Below are positions 24,791 through 36,435 of a stretch of 64,000 nt of DNA, piece by piece. The stretch comes from Cryptomeria japonica (Eukaryota; Streptophyta; Pinopsida; Cupressales; Cupressaceae): NCBI RefSeq assembly GCF_030272615.1, contig NC_081406.1, positions 397,564,439 through 397,628,438 of the forward strand, read 5' to 3'. The translations under genes and the position numbers were made by a program. The notes beneath the pieces were generated by a model. That model was given only the letters and a program-made list of their open reading frames with translations, had not been told where the DNA came from and searched no databases. The first letter of the stretch is position 1. Each line of letters opens with the position of its first letter.

Positions 24791-26559
24791 CCTTGATCAA
24801 CTGGGTAGCGCTGGTCCATGGAACATATCTCTGATCGGTTCTCACTGATGGACCAAGGGTGTCATAAAATGACAATAGTAACTACTCCAACACACTATTT
24901 AAATGCCTTCCTCTTCTTTGAAATGGTTGGCTTTTGTACTTTCAAAATAATCCAATTGATAGAGCAACTTTTCTGTTTTTTAACATGGCTTTTCCTCCTT
25001 GGGAATAACAGTCCGTATAGGATCTTGCCATTTTCGTACTGTTCTTTGTGACTAGTGAACTTCTTGTATATTTCATGCTCTCCATGTAATTGGTTTGGCA
25101 ATTTGACATTTGGGAGTTGTTTGCAAATAATCTTTCCAGTTTTGTGAATTGGCTGCCCTGTCAAGGGTTTTGAGATCCAAAAATGCTTACACTTGACTAA
25201 TTCCAGGTCTGGGCTCCCAAAATGGATTTAGTCAAGTTGATTTGCACATGTACAGTGTATATATGTTCTACATTTGCCAGGGGTGTTGTTTGGAAGGTAG
25301 ATGAAAGCTTTTACTAGGCAAGTTTTCCTAACTTGGCTAGTATGCTCTTAACTTTCATGGTTTGGACTCAAAACACAATTTGAGTAATGCAAACAAAGAA
25401 AATATGTCTGCACACTTCCTTATAATGATTTGAAGATGATTGGTGTCCTAAAACAGTGACAAAGTTCCTTAAACAATCAATTTCTTGTTCATGGCAGCAA
25501 GTACCCTGTTTTTTGGGATTTTTAATGGTTTGAAGCAAAGTCACCTTGTGGTTGAGTTAATATTCAATGGAACTACTATAAGTGTTTGCTTTCAGTATTA
25601 ACAATGTGTTTGGTGAATAGGAAACAAGGGTGAAAGTTGTTTTGAAGCTCCAAGCAATTAAAAAATACTGAAATCACAGTGCACTGCTGTCACAAGGGTT
25701 TGACAGTCATATTTTTGGTCTTTACAGATTGTATGCCATCTATTTGACATTATGCTTGCAGGGCAGGCTTGATGGACAGATTAATATGATGTTGCAGAGG
25801 TATGCATTGGCAGGGAGACAAGGTTCAAGGCGATGGAGTGGTTTAACAAACTCTAAGTTCCCAAACCCTCACAAAACCCTTGTTTTGAGGCTACAAAATA
25901 GGACAGTCATAAATTGACCTCCCCAAGACCTCTCTTAGCACCAATTCATGACTTTGGCCAAAAGGGTACTCAAAACAATTTACCTTTTTCAGAGATTCCA
26001 AAATGGGAGTAAGTAATGAGCAAAAAGGTGTTTCAGGAGGGCTAAAAGGGGCTCCTTCCTTGTAGCCCTGATTTGGGAAAAACTAAGAATTCGATTGAAG
26101 TAAGATTTATTGACCTTGCAAAACCTTTTGAAATCAATCCAAAACAACTTTGGAAACCTTCTCAAGCCCTCAAAATTCTAGTTAAGACATTTTGGGGTTT
26201 GGACCTAATATGGTGGATGTGAGCAACGTTGATGAGCTAACCCCAAACAAGGGGTTTTAATCAAGATAAGAGGATAACCTTGCAATTCTTCCTCAAAACA
26301 TGTTTGAAAGCTTAAAAACTCCCAAAGAACACTAAATCCATATGCATAGTGAGCAGAAGGCAAAGATTGGGAAAAAAGTCTATTTGAGCTAGGTGGAGGA
26401 TGCTTGAGTAAAGGGAGTGAACTAAAACGATAGGGTGATTTCCTGAGAAGAGAAGTGAAGTGGTGAATAGATAACAATCAAAGTTGACATGGCAAACACA
26501 TATTGAACACAAAAACTAACCAATTGGTTGAATTTAGTAAGTTTTAGACTTTTTGGCAA
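24791..26559. other. Unassigned DNA
   Basis: No gene, LTR tip or repeat array could be supported. It lies downstream of the integrase fragment on the minus strand and may hold decayed 3' parts of that element. Confidence 0.4.
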
Positions 26560-27217
26560 CTTCTCACTCATTCATCCCTATCAGCTTCACTGCCCCGTTT
26601 TCCCCGACCTCTCTGATCTTATAGGGTCCGAGCCATCGAACTTTAAATTTCCCTAGTCGAAGTTCGTTCCGGCAATTATACTTCAAAACTAACTGCTTCG
26701 GCCGGAAGTTGACCCGCCATAGGTGCTGGTCATGCCAACACTTCCGTCGGCGTTGCGCCACCTCCGTTGCCATTGTGCCATTATTCTCCGTTCGCCCAGT
26801 TTTATTAGGCTGCCAAGCCTTGCACCAAGCTTTCTTCATCGCTGAGTCTATTATCCACCACCACCCGCAGACTAGGTATGACATTCTCGGCTGGTACTAC
26901 TGCCTCCTGCCCATACATGAGCTGGAACGAGGTATGCCCCGTAGTGACTTTGTACGTTGTGCGGTAAGCCCATAGTACGGCTGGTAGCCCTTCCTCCCAG
27001 TCTTCCTGCCCCACCCCACATGATTTATAAATTATTGACACCAACACCTTGTTGGTTGCTTCTGCCTGCCCTTTAGCTCGGGGGTAGTACAGACTAGAGA
27101 GATTGTGAAAGATTTTGAATTCTACGGTCATGGTACGAATTACTTGGTTGACAAAGTGCACTCCCCTATCACTCGTGATTTGAAGGGGTATCCCATACCT
27201 TGTGACGATCTGTTCAT
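26560..27217 (-). pseudogene. Ty3/gypsy integrase C-terminal fragment
   Basis: The minus strand encodes the second half of an integrase core: ITSDRGVHFVNQV (second catalytic Asp), then YYPRAKGQAEATNKVL (catalytic Glu), the WAYRTTYKVTTGHTSF signature, and after a frameshift near 26805-26880 the C-terminal motif FRPKQLVLKYN...FKVRWLGPYKI. The N-terminal zinc finger and first Asp are missing because the sequence begins inside the core, joined to gene H1 at 27217/27218. Broken by fusion and frameshift, it cannot encode an active enzyme. Confidence 0.85.
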
Positions 27218-28734
27218 TAGAATCATCTTCCTTTCCAACCTTGATTTTAATGAGTCTAACACCATTACTTTTCAGCCAAGCGTTGGTGTTAGCCAAGATA
27301 GGCTGAAATCTCTCAAGGATGGATGTACACTCCTTGTGTGACCATTGGATTAAAGGAAGTGGAGCTTTCTCAACCCTTCGTGAAATGTATCCAAGATCAA
27401 GTACATGCCCATCATCAATCATCCCTTGTGGAATATCCACTAAGTTCAAATCAACAACTTGCTCAACAGTGAGCTTGCAGTAATCCATCTTCAGAATTTC
27501 GACCTCTGTACGGAGATCTACCCAAATATCCTCAATGCGATGCACGTGCACGAAGGATTTTTTTATCTTCTCCTTCATACCCCGGTAATCAAAATCAGCT
27601 CTAGACTTAAACCTTTTGAGCTTAATTTCCTGCATTTCGGTCTCCATAGCCTTGGCTTTGACGGATGTGACGAGAATACCGGCCAATTTTTAATGGGTTT
27701 GTTGTAGAAATCCCCATTCCAACCTTATGTCTGACGGACTGATGAGCGTGGACAACCATGATCTGTCTTCCCAACTCCATAAGAATGATCTTATCAGTTG
27801 GGTATCTAGGGAGCATGTATGGCTGCCCACTATAGCATCCGACTCTCATATAGGTAAAGGTCGGGAATTGAAGAAACAAGCATCCATACTCATTCACCCT
27901 TTTCCATGCTTCATCGGATACTCTTCTGTTCTTCAGATTCTTGTCAAACTGGCACATAAAATAACCGAAGAATGCATCTTGAATCCTTCTAAAATGCAAT
28001 CTGCTGGGTCTCAAATGCCGCTGATCATAATATTCCCATACCGATATAAGCGAGCGATCACCCTTGGTAGAAAGACCAGGGAAATGTCTGAGTGATGCTG
28101 CCAAGTACACCAAATACGAGTTCATGTAGAAAGTCATGGTGGAAGAGACTACTGAAAGTTGTTCACACAAGGCATCGCTGATGGCTTCTCCCCATGATAT
28201 ATGATGGGGCTGCCTTATGAACATGATGAACTGGTACATCCAGGGCTCAAAAACATTAGAATGTTCAAGGCCCATTATCTTGCCGAGGATGGTTACGATG
28301 TCTCCAATTTTCCATTTGAAGTCACAGTAGTACAACTTAGCCCACCTTGAGAAGGCAGCTCGTGGCTCATGGATCCACCTGTTGATATGACGTTTGCAGT
28401 CTTTCTGCCTTTTCACATAATACTCAACTGCACTATCTTTGGAGATTTCCATGTAAACAGGTGCAGGAGGTATTCTGAAGGCTTTCTCAATTGTGTCTGC
28501 ATCAAGGCGGATTATTGCTTCGCCATCATTTTTAATGATTATTGTCTCCTTGTCAAAGTGATGGGCGCAAGCGAGAACAAATTCAGGTTCTAGGGCAGCC
28601 ACTGGAAAAGAAGATGCGTGATGGATATGGCTGTCCAACATCCGCTGCATATTGCTATCTTGCAGATCCTCAACCCTCTTGACAAATTCCGACATATCCA
28701 CATGCCCTATCTCTATATCTCTTATGCGATCCAA
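27218..28734 (-). pseudogene. H-family gene, copy H1 (N-terminal and middle part)
   Basis: Two overlapping minus-strand frames (28734 to 27622, then 27686 onward) together encode about 500 residues. I do not recognise the family. Visible motifs include an N-terminal segment with AFRIPPAPVYME, then a Trp/aromatic-rich domain with KIMGLEHSNVFEPWMYQFI, and FLQFPTFTYM...YMLPRYPTDKIILMELGRQI. These align, motif by motif, with H2 (43146-44400), for example QFPTFTY and LPRYPT(D/N)K. The second frame carries the WSHKECTSILERFQPIL segment that is repeated in H3. The gene ends abruptly at 27218, where it is joined in frame to an integrase fragment. The first codon at 28734 is not ATG; the first Met is about 13 codons later. 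Frame-broken, so called a pseudogene; no function is proposed. Confidence 0.7.
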
Positions 28735-30850
28735 AGGAGAGGAAACTTGGGAAGGTGCAACTTAGTTTTGGTACTTGTCATATTTATATTTCATCTTTTT
28801 TGGAATTGGAGATGACGGCAAATCTGACATTGAAGGACAACCTGGAATACTGTGATGAAGACTTAAAAGTGTTAAGGCAACATCATAATCAGCTGCAATT
28901 AACATTTTTCCTTCTTCAAATGGGAAGAAGCTCAACTCTTGCACTTCACGATTTTTGTGAGAGAAAAATGGGAAATAAATGGGAATAGGGGAATCTTGAC
29001 TTTGACCAATTTCGGATCTTGGGGAAATTTTTGCAAGTATACAAGTTGAAAAGAACATACATGCAATCGGATTTTTAAAACCCAAATGCAAGTACACTTG
29101 TAAATTTGCAAATGGAGAAATGGGTGGAAAATGAGAATTAGACTTGCGGAAAATGACGAAAATGGAAAGTACGGATATGGGTGACATGAATGGATAAAAA
29201 TGGGAAGATCTGGGAATGTCATTTTCATGAAAATGGGAAGTACTTTCAACATGTAATCCGGTTCTTAAAACCCGATTTTGAAAGGATGGGTAATTCTCAT
29301 TTTTGCAACTTGGAATTTTAACAAAAAATGGTTAAATTCTTTTAACCATAAGGGAAGAACAAAGATTTTCATCCAACTTGTAATCGAGATTTAAAATCCC
29401 GAATACAAGTAAAGAGGGAAAATGGGGAAGATCAATGCAATTCAAAAATTGCTTATCAAGGGGGAAAATCTCTCTCACAAAACCGATTTTTGGGGCAAGA
29501 ACAACATATTTACAAATTTACAACTAGAAAGGAAAATAAGAAAACAAGAAAATGAAACAAGAAAAGAAAAGAAATCATACCTTGTTTCAATCTGAAAATG
29601 CCTTTCCAAAAGATGATCAATCTTTGGAAGAAAGAAGAATATCTCTTAAATAGAGACAAACCACAATCCCAAACCCTAGCCACGTTTAGAAAAAACCTTA
29701 TTTGCAGCAAGTCGTGGCAACAAATGCACGTAAAAAGGCCCAAGAAGGGGGTGAATCTACTTTAAACTTCAATGCCTTACCTCAGCAAGTAAAAACGACT
29801 TAGGAGGTTGGAGATTCGTGGCGACTTAGGAGAGAAAAACGTGGTTTTGGGAAAAACGTTTTTGCATATTTAACACCAAGAAACCAGCAATCCAAAACCC
29901 TAGAATGACGTGATATGTGTGGGCAAATGCATGAGAATAGGGGAAGAATCATAAACGCCTTGCATCTCCAACAAATCTCCACAAAAATTGCTTTGAATCT
30001 TCAACAAATCCGTTTTTCTTGCTGCTCGAGTTTTTGAAAAAGATGAACAAGTTCGATTTTGCATGTATTGGAGAAAATCGAGTTTTTTGGATGAAATAAC
30101 AAGTTTAAAATTGCACTTTTTCATCAATAAAGAAAAATTGGGTTTTAAAAATGAAATTACAAGTTTAAAATTCACCAAAATGCACTTTAGAGAGAAAATC
30201 GGGTTTTTTGGGCAATATAACAAGTTTTAAATGTCACTTTATTTCAATTTTAGGCAAAATCGGGTTTTGGAGAGAGATGTGCAAGTTTAAAATTACTTGT
30301 AAAGGGAAAATAAAATCCCTACAACAATTTTTAATAACTTGCACATATGTAATAGGGGTTTAAAATCCATATTACAAGCAAAAGACATTAAAGTAGGGGT
30401 TTTAAAAATGAATTACAAGTAAACCTGTAACTTATTCAAAAAATCCCTATTTTAACTTAAAAAGCCAAAAAGCATCAAGGGGGAAATAAAAAGCAAATTA
30501 CAAGTTTTTATTTTTAATAAAGTGCACTTGTAATGAGTCAAAAATTTCCCTACAAAGACCAAAACAATGGAAATCATTAAAACTTGTAATTTAAGAGAAA
30601 TTTCCCACCTGCAGTCAGGGAGAAAAAACCCGAAATTGAAGGAAAGACATAGCAAACGAATCCAGAATGTGACGAAATTCAAAACACAGTTCGAGGATGG
30701 ACCGAGGATTAAGCCAGTCCAAGGATTAGTCGAAATTATGCCTCGGGAAGCATTCCATAGAGTAAAATTTTCATTTTTTCACAAAAATTTCATGTAATGG
30801 TCCTTCATTTTTGAAAACAAAAATGAGGACAACAAGCTTTATGGGCTTGA
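28735..30850 (-). repeat. Upstream region of H1 with degenerate 60-bp repeats
   Basis: Units beginning (A)TCGGGTTTT and containing ACAAGTTTAAAATT occur at about 30079, 30139, 30200 and 30261, a period near 60 bp, with looser relatives at 29067, 29263 and 30360-30430. On the minus strand TCTATTTAAGAG near 29640-29652 is a possible TATA box upstream of H1. This looks like the promoter and leader of the element that carries H1. No protein-coding region is credible. Confidence 0.5.
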
Positions 30851-30851
30851 G

Positions 30852-31120
30852 ATGTTGCATGTTATTGATTTCAGTCCTTCAAGATTTTTCAGTTTGATTA
30901 TCATGGATGGTAACATTTTGGAGTCACAAGGGAGGATAGTGCAGTTTTGGCCTGATGTTTTTACTGATGAGATCAAAGTGGCGCAACATTGGAAAGGTGG
31001 GTTGTTCTTGAGACGGTCATGGGACCCTGGGATCGTACTTGCTTGGGTGTGGATCAGTTTAAAATTTTCTGGAGTTGTGGTGGCATTGCTTGAGAACAAG
31101 CAATTTTGGGAAGGGTGGAC
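30852..31120 (+). pseudogene. C-terminal coding remnant before a 3' LTR
   Basis: The plus-strand frame reads on to the LTR boundary and ends with ENKQFWEGW, encoded by AACAAGCAATTTTGGGAAGG. The same terminal segment occurs, decayed, at 34860-35183 and again on the minus strand at 52707-52740 directly before another LTR of this type. It is therefore the 3' end of the coding region of the family A/B elements. I cannot name the domain. The purine-rich GGGAAGGGTGGA just before 31121 would serve as polypurine tract. Confidence 0.6.
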
Positions 31121-33483
31121 TCTAATGTCCCCTTTTCTACTCTAGTTTGTTTTAGGGTCGGTTGGCCAATTCTGAGACCCGTTGGTCAGTTAGAAGCAAA
31201 ATTAGGTTTCCTATTTTCTAGGAGGATGTTTCGGCATTTTTGGTGGCCTGCATGTTGGAGTTTGTCAGTTTAGGTTCTGGATTCCTTCTGAGTTTTCGGA
31301 AAGCTTCGCAACGATGGTACATGCATAGCAAGCAATAGAGTTTGGTAAACTTACTATTTTTAGTAAGTGGAGGCGAGAGCAACTTATTTCTCTGGGTTTT
31401 CAGAGAGCTTCGCGATGGTGTAACATGCAAATGAATCTGAAGACTTTTCCAGACTTACTATTTTTAGGAAGTTGCGACAATTACTCAAAATGTGGTAAAA
31501 ATCACTTTGGAAACACATACTATTTTTAACAGTGTGCTATTTATAGTAAGTGCTATTTTTGGTAGGTTGCTGTGGTCCAGTTCAGAAGCTATGGCAGGCA
31601 GTGCAGTTTTCAAGATTGCAACCTTCAGATTTTTTTGAGCAGTATTCGGTATATGACAATTAAAGAATTTTTTTAATAATCTATTATTTTCCCCTTGGCA
31701 GAGGCGTAAATGGTGTATAACATAAAGGGGATCGATTTGATATTTAAATTATCAACTTATAGCCTAAGTTTGGACGCCCATGGAGGTGTTTTTCATTAAA
31801 AGGGATTATGACTTTACAATATATTTGATATTTGATTAAGGGAGAAATGAATTGTTGCTAAATAAAATATTTAAAAGTCATTTCCCTAAGTTTATGTTGA
31901 GCGCTCACTTATTATATAATTGGCAATTCTAATAAAGCGACTCATCTATGCACTTGGGCGATTTGGGAAGGAGATAGAATGAAATGAAATGAAAGGCAAA
32001 TTAAAAGAAATTTGAATGTCAAGTGTTTAATCCCATATTGGAGGGAAAGGAAATTTGATTTGGAGAGAAGATTATAAATAAAGGCCTTGGGCTCTCATTT
32101 TGGGTATCCATGAATATTATAACGAAGTGTTGCTGAAATGCTATTGGAATGCTTCGAGGAATGCTTACCTCCCAGACTGTATGCTTAGCTTCTCGCTTGA
32201 AAGATAGCGGCTAGTTGAGATTTGAGATTGTTCTTCACCCAGAAGAATGGACGGATTCATTGCAAAGTGTGTGTTCAAGTTTTCTGATTTTGGAGTGCTA
32301 TGAGTGTGTTCCAGGTTGCTGATTTTGGTGTGGCTATAGATTGTTTTTGTTTATAACTCTTTGTTCGGGTGTTAGCTCATTCTGGGTAGTGGCTCCTTCT
32401 CTTCCTATGTCTCAGGTGATCATTCTTGTAAGTTTGTAGTGCTTAATTTTGTGTATTCATTTTTATAATGCAAATCGTATTTCTGCCCTAGCCGTACCAT
32501 GCTGGGCTGCTTGAGAATGCATGCAAGAATTCATTTGGGGGTATTTGATGCAGTTTGTTGGGTCTAGCTTAATCGCTCGTCTTATATCTTTCATTTGCAA
32601 TTGTTTGGGGGTCATTCTGTTGAGTGTGGGAAAAGTTGTGAGCATTTTGGTGAGTTCTTAGGTTGCTGGTCTGCGTTTTTCCAGCGTGTGGTTTGCATTT
32701 CAGAGTTTGGAAATTGTTAATGTGGAGAGTGTTCTTGGTGTGGTAGGTCTATGTTGGTTTTGGGAGTGTATATCTTATTATTTGCAGCTGTTGGACTTGT
32801 TATCAACACTTGATTTACCATTCATATTCATCTTGTAATGTTGGTTAGTAGTACTAACAACAAGTTTCTTGATTACTCTTAGTCCCACTGCATAAGTGGA
32901 AGAGGCTGACTTTGCCGCCTATCTTCTGGACAACGATATCCCATAATAAAAAAATCCATATTATGCATTGTAAATCTGATTAGTAGTACTAACAACTATC
33001 TATTTCTGGATTGTTGCTCAAGACCCACTGAATAATTGGAAGAGGCTGGCTTGCCGCCTGTCTTTTATTATTGTAACACTGTCCTCCCGCTGAATAAGTG
33101 GTTGAGTAGATTGCAATTCCATTTTAAGTTCTCCCATTGGATAAGTGGTGGAGTGATTGTTGCTATTTTCAATTCCTTGTAATCTTGTAATTGGCTGGCT
33201 GCACCGCCAAACTGCTGTGGAAGTTCTATCACCCATTGGATAAGCGGAAGGGGCTGGCTTGCTGCCCAATATTGTACTTTGCATTGTAATTTCCAGCAGA
33301 TCATTAAGCTAACGATCTTCTTATCACCGTATGCTCTCACCTTCCCACATTGGGCTCTTGGTGATCAGAAAGTGGAAGAGTTACTTTCAGCAGTGTTTTT
33401 GATTATCATTTTCTAATCCTAACGGGTACTTGTGGTGCTTGTAATTGGAAAAAAATGGAAAAAAAATTAAGCGGAATATTTCA
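31121..33483 (+). repeat. Family A 3' LTR (copy A3)
   Basis: It starts TCTAATGTCCCC (expected TG changed to TC) and ends GCGGAATATTTCA. Sequence order matches the reverse complement of A2: the CTTACTATTTTTAGTAAG palindrome near 31349-31368, a TATA motif ATTATAAATAAAGG at about 32071, and the stretch CACCGTATGCTCTCACC near 33326. About 2.36 kb. Upstream coding remnant and purine tract identify it as a 3' LTR. No target duplication was found, so the element was rearranged after insertion. Confidence 0.75.
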
Positions 33484-33830
33484 CTCATAGCTGTCAAGTT
33501 ACTTTTGGATCCTCATTGGTGATAATCCTATAAGAAGCTTGCTCTTCAACTATATTGTAATCTATTATTGATTCTGAATAATATGTCGGACAACTTTTGG
33601 AGTGTGGGGTTTTTCTCCCAAAAGGATTTTCCCAACGTAAATCACTGTGTTGTGGTATGCATGTTATTTATGTTTATTTTTGTTAAGTTTTTGTAACTGT
33701 TGTAAAGATCTGTAAAAGTTTTGCATTACCCTCTCTTCAAGATTAGTGTAGGAAGTTGTTTCGCTACTTAACTTCCTTGCAACATCAACTATCTTTCATA
33801 GGATGGTAGGGAGGAGGCTCCGATACCAAT
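33484..33830. other. Junction DNA with an inverted primer-binding site
   Basis: The stretch GGGTTTTTCTCCCAAAAGG near 33608 resembles the leader of Ty1/copia LTRs. At 33816-33828 the plus strand reads GCTCCGATACCA, the complement of a tRNA-Met primer site with one change, next to TGTAATGTCCCC. On the minus strand this is an LTR end (GGGGACATTACA) followed by a primer site. How the two parts fit is unclear. Confidence 0.45.
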
Positions 33831-34308
33831 TGTAATGTCCCCTCTTGTGATTATTCCCTAATTTACCCTATAATCACAAATTCAGTAGATAAGTAATGCA
33901 TTATATTTATGAATGCACAATTGGTCACTTTAAACCTTCATTTAGATCCTACAAACAAGATATTATCCATGAAAGATTTTCAACATATATAATATTATAA
34001 CATTATAATTGAACCTCACTTATACAATATGCATGTGGATTCCATTAAGGCTTTTCCCAACAACCCATCCACATTATGGAGTCCTTTTGGAGATCATACA
34101 AAGTGCCTCGAGCCTATCCATCAAGCCTAGGAGCATGGAATGACACTTGACAGTCGGCCTCACAGCCCCACTCAAGGTGGCGCCACTTGAATAGAACCTT
34201 GTGCTACTTGCATCCCTCATATGTTCATTTTTCCCTCCATAATGAGATGGCAGATTGGATGAAAGCTTTAAAGGAATCTTTATCATAAATAATTATGCAC
34301 ACACACAC

Positions 34309-34343
<35 letters not shown>

Positions 34344-34859
34344 CAATGATAAGTTAAATACTAAGCTTTATTATATGATGTGTGAATCAACAAGATAAAA
34401 AATGGTTTCCTTGGCACATTAACCCAGCCTATATATCCCTCAAGAGGGCATGAAAGGTTGTGCATCTCAATCAGTTATATCCTTTCAGAATTAGGTAACT
34501 CTTTCCTTTATGTCCCTTCCCTGTTTATTATTCTTATTAACTTACTAACTCGATCCTTATTAACTTAATCATCTATGCGTTCCAACTTATGGTTGTTACA
34601 TGATGAGTTCACTGCCTTCAACCATAATGAGATTTGCCGCCTTTATTAACAATGAGATTTCTGCTTTGATTGATGTGTATATATCGGCCTATTCATCAAT
34701 GGTGAGTTAGATTGCTAACATTTGATAGGATAGGATTAATACCTCTTCTTCATTTGTCTTGGTCTAATTTAGATTACAAAAAATAGTGAAGTTTTCTGTA
34801 ATAAGATAATTTTTTAAAAGTGAATATATATTCGTTATTTGCTTTTCCTTAAGGCAGGT
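33831..34859 (-). repeat. LTR fragment, probably a 5' LTR read on the minus strand
   Basis: Its minus-strand 3' end is GGGGACATTACA at 33831, directly followed by the primer-site-like sequence at 33816-33828. The other end was not found. A 35-base stretch at about 34152-34189 (with GTCGGCCTCACAGCCCCA) reappears at 36405-36442. A microsatellite lies inside. Confidence 0.45.
34297..34341. repeat. (AC)n(AT)n microsatellite
   Basis: About seven AC units are followed by about fourteen AT units. Confidence 0.95.
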
Positions 34860-35183
34860 TATGAGGGAAGTTGTGGCAAGGGCATGACGATATGTTGAGT
34901 TTTATTCTTTATGGTTAAACACATTTTCTTTTTTGATGCCCAAGATCAAATTTGGCAGTTGGATTGTTGTGATGGATTTCACTAAGATGCCTTGGCAGGA
35001 TATACGTCATGATTTAAACTTCAACCCTTTCAGCCTTCAGGTATTTTAGTTTGGGTTTCAATGATGGTTACATTTTTGAGTTCTAGGAGAGGAGAGTCTA
35101 GTTTGGGCATGGTAGTCTGATAGTTATAATTAGAGTGGCACAACATCAACATGGTGGTTCCTTTCCTAGGTTGACTCGGAACC
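34860..35183 (+). pseudogene. Decayed copy of the 30852-31120 coding remnant
   Basis: GATGGTTACATTTTTGAG and AGAGTGGCACAACAT match GATGGTAACATTTTGGAG and AAAGTGGCGCAACAT of the other copy in the same order, but stops interrupt all frames. It ends directly at the G2 LTR tip. Confidence 0.55.
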
Positions 35184-35376
35184 TGTTGATGTTTTCACAC
35201 ATCACCCCATTGCAAATGGGGACCCCATCTTTTTGCTAAATAAACCAAGTCTTTTGCAGTTTGTGTCGTCTCCAGACCCTAAGGAATGAGTTGTAAGGTC
35301 TTGTTGGTCTAGATTTTGATCTTTGAAAGTAATGAAATGACTAAGTAGGGAATGGATTCTTAAGGAGTATACAACC
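35184..35376 (+). repeat. G-family LTR tip fragment (copy G2)
   Basis: It begins TGTTGATGTTTTCACAC and contains the CCCCATTGCAAATGGGG hairpin at 35205-35221. It is cut off after 193 bp by the tip of G3. Confidence 0.7.
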
Positions 35377-36435
35377 TGTTGTGACCTTTTTCACACATCG
35401 CCCCATTGCAAATGGGGACCCTCTCTTTTCCTGCTTTCTAGGGTTTTGTTAATGTCCTATGACCTTTCGCTTTAGTTTTACCAAGCCTTGCCCTGTTTTG
35501 AGCAATCCAGGCCCTGACGATTGAAAGTTAGTTTTTGCAAATTATGTGATTCCGAAATACGAACACCACCAGAGTGCTTAGAAAGGCCAAGGGACGAAAA
35601 TCGCAATTGATTTGGATGAATTTGGACGACTTTCTCTTTTTAGAAAGTTTACTTTTTTGCTTTTTCCTATTTTTTAGGAAGTTTCGTTTTTGGCATTTTT
35701 GGCCCAATCCCTAGTATGGCTATTTTTAGAAAGTTTTTCCTATTTTTTAGGGATACCTGCTTTTTGCTTTTTTGGGATGGGAATCTAGGGTTTGCACTTA
35801 CACCACTGACCAGCTTCGACCGGGACCCAAAAATTCCAAGTTTTGACCTAAAAAAGCCAAATCCCTAGATTTTAGGGATCATACTGCTTCAGATGATCCA
35901 CCTAGGCATGGATGTCAAATTTCAAGTTAATCTGGTTAAATTTGATCACACTGTGAAATTTTTGAAATTTTTCTAAAAATTCTTCTAAGTCTGGCTAACA
36001 AGGGTTTTAAAGTATTGTTGCAGGTTCAAACTCTGCCATGATGCAGGAGACCATGTGGGAACACCTTCCAAAGTCCACCATCCTAGACATGCATTCAAAC
36101 TCCGCCATGTGTGTGATGCCATCAAGGGGTGCCATCAAACTCCGCCTTGGTGGAGAAGTCACCAAAGTCCGCCCTAGGGGATGTGTTCCAAAGTCCTCCC
36201 AAGGGGAAGTCTCCACAACTCCGCCCAAGGGGAACCAAGGAAAGTCCGCCATAGGTTAGGAAGACTAAGGGAAGGGAACTCAAAACTCCGCCCTCCTCGG
36301 TGTCACCCCAAAAGTCCGCCCAAGGTGCTGCTGAGTGGATGGTCTTGAAACTCCGCCCTATCCTACCATGTTGGTGGCCAACCCTCCAAAGTCCGCCATG
36401 AACAGTCGGCCTCACAGCCCCAATCGAGGTGGCGC
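35377..36435 (+). repeat. G-family LTR, 5' part (copy G3), with TCCGCC array
   Basis: It starts TGTTGTGACC with the usual tip hairpin. From 35630 to 35880 there are several CCTATTTTTTAGG-type palindromes. From 36028 to 36400 twelve copies of AAA(C/G)TCCGCC lie about every 20-40 bp (36028, 36070, 36098, 36137, 36165, 36190, 36219, 36241, 36281, 36309, 36347, 36386). It ends in the 35-base stretch also found near 34152, then fuses to gene H3 at CCACTT. Confidence 0.7.
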
